Of a stretch of 64,000 nt of DNA, positions 25,599-34,000 are shown in pieces. How positions within the stretch are numbered: the stretch's first letter is position 1; each line of letters begins with the position of its first letter. A program made the translations under genes and the position numbers. The notes beneath the pieces are model-generated. The model searched no databases, was not told where the DNA came from, and was given only the letters and a program-made list of their open reading frames with translations. Source of the stretch: Vagococcus allomyrinae (GTDB taxonomy: Bacteria; Bacillota; Bacilli; Lactobacillales; Vagococcaceae); contig NZ_JAEEGA010000006.1 in NCBI RefSeq assembly GCF_017829975.1, positions 232,568-296,567 on the forward strand, in the 5' to 3' direction.

Positions 25599-26576
25599 AT
25601 GAAAATTTTCGATTATGAAGATGTTCAATTGATTCCAAACAAATGTATCGTAGAAAGTCGTTCAGAATGTGATACAAGTGTGGTTTTAGGAAAACACACC
25701 TTTAAAATGCCCGTTGTCCCTGCTAATATGCAAACAATCGTTGATGAGTCCATTGCTGAATGGTTAGCATCTAATGGCTATTTCTATATTATGCACCGTT
25801 TTGAAGAGGACAAACGAATTCCGTTTATCAAAGAAATGACTGAAAAAAACTTGATTTCATCAATCAGCGTTGGTGTTAAGCAAAATGAGTATGAGTTTGT
25901 AGAAGAATTGGCTGCTCAAGGATTGATTCCTGATTATGTGACCATTGATATTGCCCATGGTCATTCCAATGCTGTGATTAATATGATTCAACATTTAAAA
26001 CAATTTTTACCTGATACCTTTGTTATAGCGGGAAATGTGGGAACCCCCGAGGCTGTCCGTGAATTGGAAAATGCCGGTGCTGATGCGACGAAAGTTGGAA
26101 TTGGACCTGGTAAAGTGTGTATTACTAAGATAAAAACCGGTTTTGGAACAGGTGGTTGGCAGTTGGCGGCCTTGCGTCGCTGCAGTAAAGCCGCTCGGAA
26201 ACCATTGATTGCAGACGGTGGTATTCGAACTCATGGTGATATTGCCAAGTCTATTCGCTTTGGTGCTACCATGGTGATGATTGGTTCCTTATTTGCAGGC
26301 CATGAAGAATCACCAGGTGAAACAGTTGTCGTGGATGGCGTGAAATTTAAAGAATATTTTGGTAGTGCGTCTGAATTTCAAAAAGGTGAAAAGAAAAACG
26401 TTGAAGGCAAGAAAATGCTATTGCCATACAAAGGCGCTTTAGTTGATACCTTGACGGAAATGCAACAAGATTTACAATCGTCTATTTCTTATGCTGGTGG
26501 TAAGGACATCGGTGCGATTAGAAAAGTTGATTATGTCATTGTTAAAAACTCAATTTTTAACGGAGATTCTATTTAA
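25599..26576 (+). CDS. guaC: GMP reductase
   Basis: A 325-residue cytosolic enzyme that reduces GMP to IMP with NADPH, returning guanine nucleotides to the common pool. It shows the IMPDH/GMPR barrel with [11 protein letters not shown] (active-site Cys), [25 protein letters not shown] and F-K-E-Y-F-G-S-A-S, all diagnostic for the type-2 bacterial GuaC rather than IMP dehydrogenase; no CBS domains. CAGGAGG precedes the ATG. Two candidate PurR boxes upstream connect it with the purine regulon, of which xpt-pbuX and purK-purB lie 12 kb away in the same window. Confidence 0.97.
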   Translation: MKIFDYEDVQLIPNKCIVESRSECDTSVVLGKHTFKMPVVPANMQTIVDESIAEWLASNGYFYIMHRFEEDKRIPFIKEMTEKNLISSISVGVKQNEYEFVEELAAQGLIPDYVTIDIAHGHSNAVINMIQHLKQFLPDTFVIAGNVGTPEAVRELENAGADATKVGIGPGKVCITKIKTGFGTGGWQLAALRRCSKAARKPLIADGGIRTHGDIAKSIRFGATMVMIGSLFAGHEESPGETVVVDGVKFKEYFGSASEFQKGEKKNVEGKKMLLPYKGALVDTLTEMQQDLQSSISYAGGKDIGAIRKVDYVIVKNSIFNGDSI

Positions 26577-26584
26577 TCCCTTTT

Positions 26585-26618
26585 TAACGATCTTTCCTTG
26601 GCGGAGAGGTCGTTTTTT
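26585..26618 (+). terminator. Terminator after guaC
   Basis: AACGATCTTTCC (26586-26597) pairs with GGAGAGGTCGTT (26602-26613, one mismatch) and is followed by TTTTT. Confidence 0.8.
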
Positions 26619-26643
26619 ATTTTCTCTGATATTGGTTTATTAC

Positions 26644-26710
26644 TTGACCTGTCGTAGTAATAATGCTAAAATTGAATTACTTCGACAGACGTAGTATATC
26701 AGTCGTAGTA
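26644..26710 (+). promoter_or_regulatory. PadR-operon promoter with repeated GTCGTAGTA operator
   Basis: TTGACC (26644-26649), 17-bp spacer and TGC-TAAAAT (extended -10, 26667-26672). The motif (G)TCGTAGTA occurs at 26651-26659 in the spacer and at 26702-26710. A related ACGTAGTAT (26689-26697) and an inverted TACTTCGACA (26678-26687) lie between. The clustering predicts binding by the PadR regulator encoded just downstream. Confidence 0.6.
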
Positions 26711-26744
26711 AAATAGTTCTGAAGATTAGAAAGGGTGTGAGCAG

Positions 26745-27077
26745 ATGATCAGTAGTGATGTGATTCGTGGGTATAACGATCCGATGATCTTATCGATTTT
26801 AATTGAAGGAGACTCGTATGGCTACGAAATTTCTAAGCGAATTAGAGAAATTTCAGATGAAAAATATATCATTAAAGAAACGACGTTATACTCTGCTTTT
26901 ACTCGCTTGCAAAAAAATGGTTACATCGATTCTTATCCAGGGGATGAAACCTTTGGCAAGAAGCGCACTTATTATAAAATAACGCCGGCCGGACTAGAGT
27001 TTTACCTAGCTAAACGAGATGAGTGGCAGATTACTAAAGAAGTTGTGAATAAATTTATTGGAGGAGATAGCGAATGA
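26745..27077 (+). CDS. PadR-family transcriptional regulator
   Basis: A 110-residue winged-helix repressor. The pattern I-L-S-I-L-I-E-G-D-S-Y-G-Y-E-I-S-K-R-I, T-T-L-Y-S-A-F-T-R-L-Q-K-N-G-Y-I and K-R-T-Y-Y-K-I-T-P-A-G matches short PadR proteins (subfamily 2), including the wing Y-Y-K-I-T. AAAGGGTGTGAG precedes the ATG. Its stop overlaps the next start by 4 bp. PadR genes coupled to a HAAS-domain membrane protein form a common autoregulated pair; the repeated GTCGTAGTA sites in the promoter are the likely operator. Confidence 0.93.
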   Translation: MISSDVIRGYNDPMILSILIEGDSYGYEISKRIREISDEKYIIKETTLYSAFTRLQKNGYIDSYPGDETFGKKRTYYKITPAGLEFYLAKRDEWQITKEVVNKFIGGDSE

Positions 27078-28036
27078 ATACGATAGCAGATTATTTGGAA
27101 ACAATGTTTATCAATTTACCTGAAACTTCTGACATCATGCAACTGAAGTATGATTTGTATGCAAATATGGAAGATAAATATAACGAGTTAAAGATGGCAG
27201 GGAAAAGTGAGAACGAGGCCATTGGTGTTGTTATCTCAGAATTTGGGAATATTGATGAAATATTGGAAGAGATGAACGTTCACTATCGCGAAGAAGAAGT
27301 GGAAGAAAGTATTCCTGTGGTGGATTTAACGGAGGCTCTTAGCTATGTAGAAGCTAAAAAGCGAATTGGCTTAGGGATTGGCATTGGGGTATTCTTTTGC
27401 GCGCTGGGCTTAGCGATCTTTTTAACGATTGCGGTGCGATTTGATTCACCTGTCGGAATAGTGCCAATGATGATTTTAGCTGCAATCGGCGTTGGTCTCT
27501 TTATAGTCAGCGGTTATAAAAATAACACCTTTCAATATTTGCAGAGAGACTTTGTTATGACTGGCGCTTCTCGAAAGGTCATTCAAAATGAAAAGCAGGC
27601 CTATGAGAAAACGCATATTTTGGCGATTGTTCTTGGTGTTACAGCCTGTATTGTCTCGGTCGTGCCTTTTTTTATGATCGTTTTCCTCCGTCCATACGAT
27701 GATAATTTTGTTGGTTTGGGGTTGGGGTTAATTTTAGTGATTGCTTCACTGGGGGTTATTTTCTTAGTTTATACAGGTAATGTTACATTGGCATTTAACA
27801 CGCTGCTAAAAAATGCAAAATCTCATCAACCGACTAAACAGGAAGTGGCCTATAGTCGTGTGGATCACTTGTTTGAAGCAGTTTACTGGCCAATTGTTGT
27901 GGTTATTTACTTAGTTTGGAGTTTTACTGGATCAGGGATGAGATGGTCGTATAGCTGGATTATTTTTATGGTAGCAGGAATTTTACAGGAAGCCATAAAG
28001 GCCCTTATCGGGATTGTGCCTACTGATAAAAAATAA
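27074..28036 (+). CDS. Membrane protein with N-terminal HAAS/permease-prefix domain
   Basis: A 320-residue protein. The first 80 residues form the helical HAAS-type domain (L-K-Y-D-L-Y-A-N-M-E-D-K-Y-N-E-L-K, then G-K-S-E-N-E-A-I-G-V-V-I-S-E-F-G-N), which in other systems is partnered with PadR regulators. About six to seven transmembrane helices follow (starting near residue 97), with no transport or catalytic motif that I recognise. Translational coupling with the PadR gene suggests a membrane-stress or antimicrobial-peptide sensing unit, by analogy with PadR/DUF1700 systems; this is inference. Confidence 0.85.
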   Translation: MNTIADYLETMFINLPETSDIMQLKYDLYANMEDKYNELKMAGKSENEAIGVVISEFGNIDEILEEMNVHYREEEVEESIPVVDLTEALSYVEAKKRIGLGIGIGVFFCALGLAIFLTIAVRFDSPVGIVPMMILAAIGVGLFIVSGYKNNTFQYLQRDFVMTGASRKVIQNEKQAYEKTHILAIVLGVTACIVSVVPFFMIVFLRPYDDNFVGLGLGLILVIASLGVIFLVYTGNVTLAFNTLLKNAKSHQPTKQEVAYSRVDHLFEAVYWPIVVVIYLVWSFTGSGMRWSYSWIIFMVAGILQEAIKALIGIVPTDKK

Positions 28037-28072
28037 AAAACGTCTTGAGGATTGTTTCCTCAAGGCGTTTTT
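28035..28072. terminator. Bidirectional terminator between the HAAS gene and pdx operon
   Basis: AAAAAACGTCTTGAGG and CCTCAAGGCGTTTTT form a 15-bp stem (one G-T pair) around a 7-nt loop, with A- and T-runs at the two sides. Confidence 0.85.
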
Positions 28073-28107
28073 GTGTGACACAAGCAATTAATCATGTCGA
28101 AAAATGA

Positions 28108-28683
28108 TTAATTCTGGTTAAAATTAGGGGTTGTGCGTTTATAAAAACTAGTGACAATTTGCTTAACTGGGTAGTAGACAACAGTCACAATTACGAGTGT
28201 CGAGATACCGTTTACGAGAGAGGCAGGCAGTGAAAGGAAAGCGGCAACGGCAGCAGGTTTCAAACTAGCACCAGCAAACATGGCAATAGCAGTACTCTTT
28301 AAAAAGGTCATTGCAAGTTTGGTGATAACCGCACTGACAGCTACTAAGATAATTTTGTAGATGTGATCATCCTTTTTATTGAAGGCCATATAAGTAAGGG
28401 TGGCAACACCGCCTACAACAAAGCTCTCTACGATGAAATAAGGTGCTTCTGCAGCAAAACCGTTCATTACATCAAAAATAGCGAAACCTAAGCCACCAGC
28501 AAGGGAACCTTTACGAAAACCAAGTGTTAAAACAGCTAGCAATAACACTGAATTACCTAAGTGAATAAAAGGAGCTCCTACAGCTGCTGGCATAGGGATG
28601 CGAATCATGGTTCCGACAAATGTTAGGGTGGCGAAAAGGCCTGTTAAGACAATGTCTGCCGTTGAAATTTTCTTTTTTTCCAT
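28108..28683 (-). CDS. ECF transporter substrate-binding (S) component, predicted vitamin B6
   Basis: A 191-residue integral membrane protein with about six helices and an N-terminal I-V-L-T-G-L-F-A-T-L-T-F-V-G-T segment resembling the A-x-x-x-A surface helix by which S-components dock to EcfT. G-A-P-F-I-H-L-G-N-S-V-L-L-L and a central G-G-L-G-F-A-I-F-D motif are typical of ECF S proteins. The ECF energising module is not in this window and would be shared. It lies 29 bp downstream of a pyridoxine/HMP-type kinase and divergent from a MocR regulator, so pyridoxine or pyridoxal (PdxU type) is the most likely substrate; a thiamine precursor is the alternative. Confidence 0.8.
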   Translation of the reverse strand: MEKKKISTADIVLTGLFATLTFVGTMIRIPMPAAVGAPFIHLGNSVLLLAVLTLGFRKGSLAGGLGFAIFDVMNGFAAEAPYFIVESFVVGGVATLTYMAFNKKDDHIYKIILVAVSAVITKLAMTFLKSTAIAMFAGASLKPAAVAAFLSLPASLVNGISTLVIVTVVYYPVKQIVTSFYKRTTPNFNQN

Positions 28684-28712
28684 GTTAATCTCCTGCTTTC
28701 ATGACTAGTTGA

Positions 28713-29537
28713 TTAAGGCCGAGGCAGCCGTGCCTCGGCATGATTATACGCACCGTGCCACACGTGGCCTAAGAAAGGATTGATTTCTAAGCCATCTTTA
28801 ATGGCCGCTGCTACAAAGGCCTTTCCTTGAATCACCGCTTCTTTTACCGTAAATCCTTTAGCTAATCCTGCAGTGATAGAAGCGGCAAATGTGCAGCCAG
28901 CTCCATGATTAAAATCGGTTAAGTACATCTCGTTTTCTAAAGTGGTAAATTCTTGCCCATCATAAAAAATATCGATTGCTTGATTGCCAGCGATCCGTTT
29001 ACCACCTTTCACCACGACATTTTTTGGACCTAAATCGAGAATGCGCTTCGCCGCTTCTTTCATATCTTCAATCGTGTGTAATTCTCCTAGACCAGATAGA
29101 ATACCCGCTTCTATCAGATTAGGCGTCGTGATAGTTGCCACAGGTAAAAGTAGCTCTGTCATCTTTGCGACGTTTTCAGGTTGTAATAACTCCGTTGTGC
29201 CTTTACATGCCATGACCGGGTCAATCACCACATTTTGTTGGTTAAAAACTTCGATGTAGTGACGAGCGACTTCAATGGTGCTAATTTCACCAAGCATGCC
29301 TGTTTTTAAGGCAGCTAATGGAGCGCCAGCATAAATGGTCTTTAATTGTTTCGCCACGATGTCTGAATCGACGGAGGTTACGGTGTGAGACCAGTTGTCA
29401 TCAGGATCCATGGTCACAAAACTTGTAATGGCTGAAAAACCAAAGGTACCGTATTCTTGAAATGTTTTTAAATCTGCTTGAATGCCAGCTCCGCCACTTG
29501 AGTCAGAACCGGCAATGGTTAATACTTTAGGAATCAT
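28713..29537 (-). CDS. pdxK: Pyridoxine/pyridoxal kinase of the ThiD-like branch
   Basis: A 274-residue ribokinase-family enzyme. The N-terminus (L-T-I-A-G-S-D-S-S-G-G-A-G-I-Q-A-D-L-K-T) is the shared ThiD/PdxK2 signature. V-I-D-P-V-M-A-C-K-G and the C-terminal anion-hole motif F-N-H-G-A-G-C-T-F-A (catalytic region) are present. Sequence alone does not separate HMP(-P) kinase from the Gram-positive pyridoxal kinase. The neighbouring ECF S-component and divergent MocR (PdxR-type) regulator favour vitamin B6 salvage to PLP. GGAGG precedes the ATG at 29537. Confidence 0.85.
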   Translation of the reverse strand: MIPKVLTIAGSDSSGGAGIQADLKTFQEYGTFGFSAITSFVTMDPDDNWSHTVTSVDSDIVAKQLKTIYAGAPLAALKTGMLGEISTIEVARHYIEVFNQQNVVIDPVMACKGTTELLQPENVAKMTELLLPVATITTPNLIEAGILSGLGELHTIEDMKEAAKRILDLGPKNVVVKGGKRIAGNQAIDIFYDGQEFTTLENEMYLTDFNHGAGCTFAASITAGLAKGFTVKEAVIQGKAFVAAAIKDGLEINPFLGHVWHGAYNHAEARLPRP

Positions 29538-29591
29538 ATTGTGTTAGCCTCCATCATTTTCTTGATATCTCTATCATAAACGATTCATTGA

Positions 29592-29640
29592 TTGACAAAA
29601 ACAGCCAATTGGGTTATTTTTAACTCATCCAATTAATGGG
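29592..29640 (+). promoter_or_regulatory. pdxR promoter with candidate MocR operator repeats
   Basis: TTGACA (29592-29597), 17-bp spacer, TATTTT (29615-29620). CCAATTGGG (29605-29613) lies in the spacer and CCAATTAATGGG (29629-29640) at the predicted start site; together they form two CCAATT direct repeats 24 bp apart, as expected for a MocR dimer site controlling both divergent units. Confidence 0.55.
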
Positions 29641-29642
29641 AT

Positions 29643-31076
29643 GTGAAAAAGATGTGGCAATTGCCAGTGAAGAAAACCAAGCCAATTTATCAAAGTATTG
29701 TTGAATTGGTTATTGAACAGATAAAATTAGGTCGACTATTACCAGGTGAAAAATTACCTCCAGAACGTCAGTTGGCCACAACCCTTGGTGTCAATCGCTC
29801 AACGGTTGTTCATGCATTAGATGAATTGGCGGCCATGGGAGTGATTATTCGTAAACAAGGGAGCGGGACCATCATCAATGAAGGCAAATGGGGCGTTTAT
29901 ACTGGGGCAGCTACTAATTGGCGAAGTTATTTGTCTGGTGCCTTTAATCGTCGTGACCCTTATCTGGAAAAAGTCAGTCAATTGGCTAAAACGGCGGAAA
30001 ATCAAGTGATCGACGCCTATACAGGAGAACTTCCTTTAGAATTAATTCCCAGCTTGGAATTACCGAGCGTATCGTGGAATGATTTTTTACTGGAAGAAAG
30101 TTTACAGGACGATTTAGGTTATCTGCCATTACGGCAACAAGTAGTAGAAGTTCTCAACCGGGAACGTTCTTTAGCGCTAACGACCGACCAGCTGTTGTTA
30201 ACTTCCGGAGCTCAGCAAGCCCTATTTTTGATTATTCAAGTTTTGCTTCAAAGTGGTGATGCAGTGGCCATTGAAGAACCCTCTTCTTTTTATCCTCTGC
30301 CGATTTTTCAAGCGGCAGGTATTCGTTTGTATGGTGTTCCAATCGATAGTCAAGGCATGAAGGTGGAATTGTTAGAACAGATGATTATCAAGCGGAAAAT
30401 AAAAATGGTTTTGGTGAATCCCAATTTTCAGAACCCGACTGGCACGACCATGTCTTTGTCTCGCAGAAAACAGTTGATTGCTCTATGCCAACATTATCAG
30501 ATTCCAATTGTAGAAGATGATGTGTTTAGTCAATTGTATTTTTCAGAAAAAGCTAAACCTATGTTGTTAAAGCAATTAGACAGTGAAAATGTGATCTATA
30601 TTGGATCACTGTCTAAAATCTTAGGAACGACTACTAAGATTGGCTGGTTAAGTGCGCCTGTCAAAGTAACGGAAAAATTGGCTGAAGCACGTCGTGAAAT
30701 GGATTTCACCTTAAGTATCTTTCCTCAAGTTTTAGCGCTATCGGCTCTGACTAACCAGCAATTCGATCACCAAATTAGTATGTTACGTCAGGAATTAAAG
30801 CATCGTCGAGATGTCTTAATTCGTTGTTTACAGACGCATCTAGGTGAGGCAGTAAGTTATGTTATTCCAGAAGGAGGTTATTATTTGTGGTTGGAGATTT
30901 CAGGCCATAAAATTAAGTTAAAGCAGTTTGAGCAACTGTTAGAACGGGGCATATTAACCATGCCGAGTTTTGTATTCGGAGCCAATTATCAAGGGTTGCG
31001 AATCAATTTTGCTCGATTGTCGGATCAGGAATCTTTGGAACTGGTTCGAGTATTAAAAGCAACATTTATCAATTAA
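29643..31076 (+). CDS. pdxR: MocR-family regulator with aminotransferase-like domain (PdxR type)
   Basis: A 477-residue fusion of a GntR winged helix and a fold-type I aminotransferase domain. HTH: L-L-P-G-E-K-L-P-P-E-R-Q-L-A-T-T-L-G-V-N-R-S-T-V (about residues 34-58). The PLP domain starts near residue 110 and contains S-G-A-Q-Q-A-L, N-P-N-F-Q-N-P-T-G and the Schiff-base region Y-I-G-S-L-S-K-I-L (Lys in S-L-S-K). The start is GTG 29643, or ATG 29652; neither has a strong SD. It is divergent from pdxK and the ECF S gene, the classic arrangement of PLP-sensing regulators of B6 synthesis or salvage, so PdxR function is likely. Confidence 0.85.
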   Translation: MKKMWQLPVKKTKPIYQSIVELVIEQIKLGRLLPGEKLPPERQLATTLGVNRSTVVHALDELAAMGVIIRKQGSGTIINEGKWGVYTGAATNWRSYLSGAFNRRDPYLEKVSQLAKTAENQVIDAYTGELPLELIPSLELPSVSWNDFLLEESLQDDLGYLPLRQQVVEVLNRERSLALTTDQLLLTSGAQQALFLIIQVLLQSGDAVAIEEPSSFYPLPIFQAAGIRLYGVPIDSQGMKVELLEQMIIKRKIKMVLVNPNFQNPTGTTMSLSRRKQLIALCQHYQIPIVEDDVFSQLYFSEKAKPMLLKQLDSENVIYIGSLSKILGTTTKIGWLSAPVKVTEKLAEARREMDFTLSIFPQVLALSALTNQQFDHQISMLRQELKHRRDVLIRCLQTHLGEAVSYVIPEGGYYLWLEISGHKIKLKQFEQLLERGILTMPSFVFGANYQGLRINFARLSDQESLELVRVLKATFIN

Positions 31077-31093
31077 GGATTAATATGCAGAAA

Positions 31094-31130
31094 AGAGAGA
31101 AGGCTATTTTGTCTTCTCTCTATTGTTATT
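31094..31130 (+). terminator. Terminator after the MocR gene
   Basis: AGAGAGAAG / CTTCTCTCT stem with a loop of about 11 nt, followed by ATTGTTATTTATT rather than an uninterrupted T-run. Confidence 0.6.
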
Positions 31131-31285
31131 TATTATCGGCTGTAAACCGAGGGATAACGTGGGTTAAGCAAGGAAAATAACACTGAAATCCAGTAGCTAA
31201 TTATTTATGACCTGTGTTAGAATGAACCATATCGCGAATAAAACTGAAAAAAGGGTATATCAAAGTAAAGAGAGAAGGGAAGAAA

Positions 31286-32821
31286 GTGGTACTGACTATC
31301 AAAAAATTAATCAGCCATCCACGACTAGCGGATATTTTCGTCATGACAAAAGAAGAGCATCTGGAACGGGAGATTAGCACTGTAACAGTTCTCGATGCAC
31401 CAGATGGTCCCAGTTGGTTGAAAGGAGGCGAACTAGTTCTGACTTCAGGTTACATCTTTAAAGACGACAAAGAATTGACCACTTTTATCGAATACTTGAT
31501 TAAAGTCAATGCCAGTGGCTTGGGGATTAAATTAAATCGTTATCATCAGCAATTATCTGATGAGGTGATTGCGTTAGCTAATCACCACTCCTTTTCGCTG
31601 GTCTTAATTCCATATCATTGTGTGTGGTCTGATGTGATTTCTATTTACTACTCGTTAAAAGAAGAGGAAGAAGGAGGCGTTCACCAAATTGCTTCTAAAG
31701 ATATCTATGCTTTGTATGTTTCGGCTAAGTGGGGAACCAGTCAATTTGCTAAAGATCTTGCGGCTTTAATCAATTGCGAAGTGTTGGTCTTTAATTACAA
31801 ACAGGAGATACTGTTCGAACATCATCAAAAGAACAATAAACCGCTCAGTGAATTACTAAATCAGGCTTTTTTAAAGCGATTTAAAAATCGTTACATCGAA
31901 CGAGTTGACAATGATTCCTATTTATTTAAGCGAGGATTTGAGCGAAATCAATCGTTGTTTATCCTTATCCGTAGTGATAATAGGATGCTATTAGAGAGCG
32001 TATTAGAAGTCATTGTGATGTTGGATCGTTTTCAGAAAAATGATGATGTGAATACAACCATCGATGAAGAGTATGGTTTTTTTCTCAATAAGTTAGCGAC
32101 ACAAACACTGACGACAGAGGAGTTAACCCATTTTCAAGAAATTCATCAAACACAAGATGTCTATTATTCTGCCATTGCAATCGTTGAAAATAAGGACAGT
32201 TACACTATTTTTAATCAGTTTAAAAAGTATGTTTATCAAGAACTTTCTAAAAAAGATGTGGTATTTCATCACCATCTACAGTTTAGTAATGACCATGAGT
32301 CGCTGATTGTTTTGATAGAAATTCGTGAGGAACATTTGGTGGGCAGTATTAAGTTGCACGAGGCTCTTCAGCGAGTGGCTCAGCGTTTTTATGAAAAACT
32401 AGGGGATCGGGTTGTGATCAGCGAATTTTATCTTGGGCTAAACGATGTACGACGCTGTTATGAACAAGCTCAACAGACTCTGAACATCGGCAGGTTAACG
32501 TATCCCAATCAAGGATTTATTGCTTACGATCAAATTGCCTTGTTTGCTTTTGCCTCTCCTCAGCAATTAGCGTCTTTAAACTTCTTTGAGATTGAAAGTT
32601 TACTTCAGGAGGAAGGGAAAAATTCTTATGATATCGTTCAGACTTTGGAAACCTATTTAGAAGAGAAAAATTTTAAAAAAGCAGCGGAGCGGTTATTTTT
32701 ACATGAAAACACACTGCGCTATCGCATTCAAAAAATGAAAGATATTTTACGGATAGATTTTGAGGACAATTTTTATGCGTCGCATTTATTAACTAAAATT
32801 AAGTTGTGGAAATTGCTGTAA
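31286..32821 (+). CDS. PucR-family transcriptional regulator of the GRE cluster
   Basis: A 511-residue regulator. The N-terminal PucR domain (about residues 5-125) reads I-K-K-L-I-S-H-P-R-L-A-D and G-G-E-L-V-L-T-S-G-Y. A central GGDEF-like/CdaR-type region follows. The C-terminal helix-turn-helix (about residues 455-505) contains A-A-E-R-L-F-L-H-E-N-T-L-R-Y-R-I-Q-K, the PucR/CdaR HTH signature. Family members respond to small catabolic substrates. It lies directly upstream of, and in the same direction as, the glycyl-radical enzyme genes, separated by a terminator, so it is very likely their specific activator. GAAGGGAAG precedes the GTG start. Confidence 0.9.
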   Translation: MVLTIKKLISHPRLADIFVMTKEEHLEREISTVTVLDAPDGPSWLKGGELVLTSGYIFKDDKELTTFIEYLIKVNASGLGIKLNRYHQQLSDEVIALANHHSFSLVLIPYHCVWSDVISIYYSLKEEEEGGVHQIASKDIYALYVSAKWGTSQFAKDLAALINCEVLVFNYKQEILFEHHQKNNKPLSELLNQAFLKRFKNRYIERVDNDSYLFKRGFERNQSLFILIRSDNRMLLESVLEVIVMLDRFQKNDDVNTTIDEEYGFFLNKLATQTLTTEELTHFQEIHQTQDVYYSAIAIVENKDSYTIFNQFKKYVYQELSKKDVVFHHHLQFSNDHESLIVLIEIREEHLVGSIKLHEALQRVAQRFYEKLGDRVVISEFYLGLNDVRRCYEQAQQTLNIGRLTYPNQGFIAYDQIALFAFASPQQLASLNFFEIESLLQEEGKNSYDIVQTLETYLEEKNFKKAAERLFLHENTLRYRIQKMKDILRIDFEDNFYASHLLTKIKLWKLL

Positions 32822-32839
32822 AATAGGTACAGGGAAAAG

Positions 32840-32881
32840 ACCTTAGTGTGACTATCGCAGTCTTTAATAAGGTTTTTTTTT
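32840..32881 (+). terminator. Terminator after pucR-like gene
   Basis: ACCTTA (32840-32845) pairs with TAAGGT (32868-32873), enclosing an inner GACT/AGTC helix, followed by eight T. Confidence 0.7.
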
Positions 32882-32902
32882 GTGAAAAAAGCGGTTTGTA
32901 AA

Positions 32903-32964
32903 AATAAACGAAAAAAACAGTTTATTTTGTAGAAAAAAACAACGAAAAAATGAAAGCGTTATAC
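32903..32964 (+). promoter_or_regulatory. GRE operon control region: inverted repeat and cre-like site
   Basis: AATAAAC (32903-32909) and GTTTATT (32920-32926) form a perfect 7-bp inverted repeat, a candidate PucR operator. TGAAAGCGTTATAC (32951-32964) matches the catabolite-responsive element consensus TGWAANCGNTNWCA in its first twelve positions, and its end, TATACT, could serve as a -10. CcpA control of an alternative carbon-source operon is plausible. Confidence 0.45.
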
Positions 32965-33006
32965 TATGATGGAAGAAGAAAAAAAGAGAGTCAGGTGATG
33001 CAAGGA

Positions 33007-33954
33007 ATGACTGAAACAAAAGGTGTGATATTTAACATACAACGCTTTTCTTTACATGATGGAAAAGGCATTAGAACGGTTCTGTTTTTGAAAGGATGTC
33101 CCTTAGCTTGTCGCTGGTGTTCAAATCCTGAAAGTATTTCAGGAAAAGTTGATATTTTTCAAGATTTAACCAAATGTATCGGTTGTGGTCTTTGTCAAAA
33201 AGCATGTCCAGAGGATGCTATCTACTTCGATAAAAAACAGAATACCTATATCATTAATCGTGAAAAATGTACGAATTGTGGACTGTGTGCGGAGGCTTGC
33301 CCAACTACTGCGATTACTTCAATTGGGCAAATTAGAACGGTCACCCAAGCAGTGGCAATGATTAAACGTGATCTTCCATTCTTTACTAATTCTGGTGGTG
33401 GCGTCACGTTAAGTGGCGGTGAGATTTTGTTTCAACCTGCCTTTGCTTTTGAGATTTTAAAGACGTGTAAAGAAGATGGCATTGACACTGCTATCGAAAC
33501 ATCAGGAAATGGGAAGTGGAAGTGGCTCAGTCAAATCGCAACCGTCACCAACACGATTTATTATGATTTGAAAGCCATGGATGCGGAGTTGCATCGCCAG
33601 CTAACAACGGTCAACAACGATAAGATTATCAAGAACTTAATCGCTTTAGATAGGCTGATCGGTGAAATGTCAGTGGCTCAACGCCCTCAACTAATCATTC
33701 GCATCCCGATGATTGAGGGGAGAAATGTGACGGAATCAAACATCAAAGAGACAGCTGATTTTTTAAAAACCAATCTGACTTTTTACGATCATTTAGAATT
33801 GTTGCCTTTTCATAACTTTGGCGAATCTAAATATCGTCAATTAGGCAAGACTTATGAATTTGCTGGAGTGGCAAATATGGGGGAAGAAAACTATTCGAGA
33901 TACTTAGAACGTTTTAATCAATTAGGCATAAAAACTAATGTGATGACATGGTAA
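33007..33954 (+). CDS. Glycyl-radical enzyme activating protein (radical SAM)
   Basis: An activase of about 315 residues that installs the glycyl radical on the enzyme encoded next. The start is taken as ATG 33007, nine nt after AGGTG; ATG 32998 is the alternative. The radical SAM motif [10 protein letters not shown] (C-x3-C-x2-C) lies near residue 30. A two-cluster ferredoxin insert follows: C-I-G-C-G-L-C-x-x-x-C-P and C-T-N-C-G-L-C-x-x-x-C-P, as in activases of the glycerol-dehydratase/CutC/HPAD class rather than PflA. T-L-S-G-G-E is the SAM-binding G-G-E motif. It is oxygen-sensitive by nature, so the whole operon should be used anaerobically. It is 46 bp upstream of its partner. Confidence 0.95.
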   Translation: MTETKGVIFNIQRFSLHDGKGIRTVLFLKGCPLACRWCSNPESISGKVDIFQDLTKCIGCGLCQKACPEDAIYFDKKQNTYIINREKCTNCGLCAEACPTTAITSIGQIRTVTQAVAMIKRDLPFFTNSGGGVTLSGGEILFQPAFAFEILKTCKEDGIDTAIETSGNGKWKWLSQIATVTNTIYYDLKAMDAELHRQLTTVNNDKIIKNLIALDRLIGEMSVAQRPQLIIRIPMIEGRNVTESNIKETADFLKTNLTFYDHLELLPFHNFGESKYRQLGKTYEFAGVANMGEENYSRYLERFNQLGIKTNVMTW

Positions 33955-34000
33955 GAACATGGTCGTTATGTTGAATTTATAAAACAATAGGAGGATTTCA

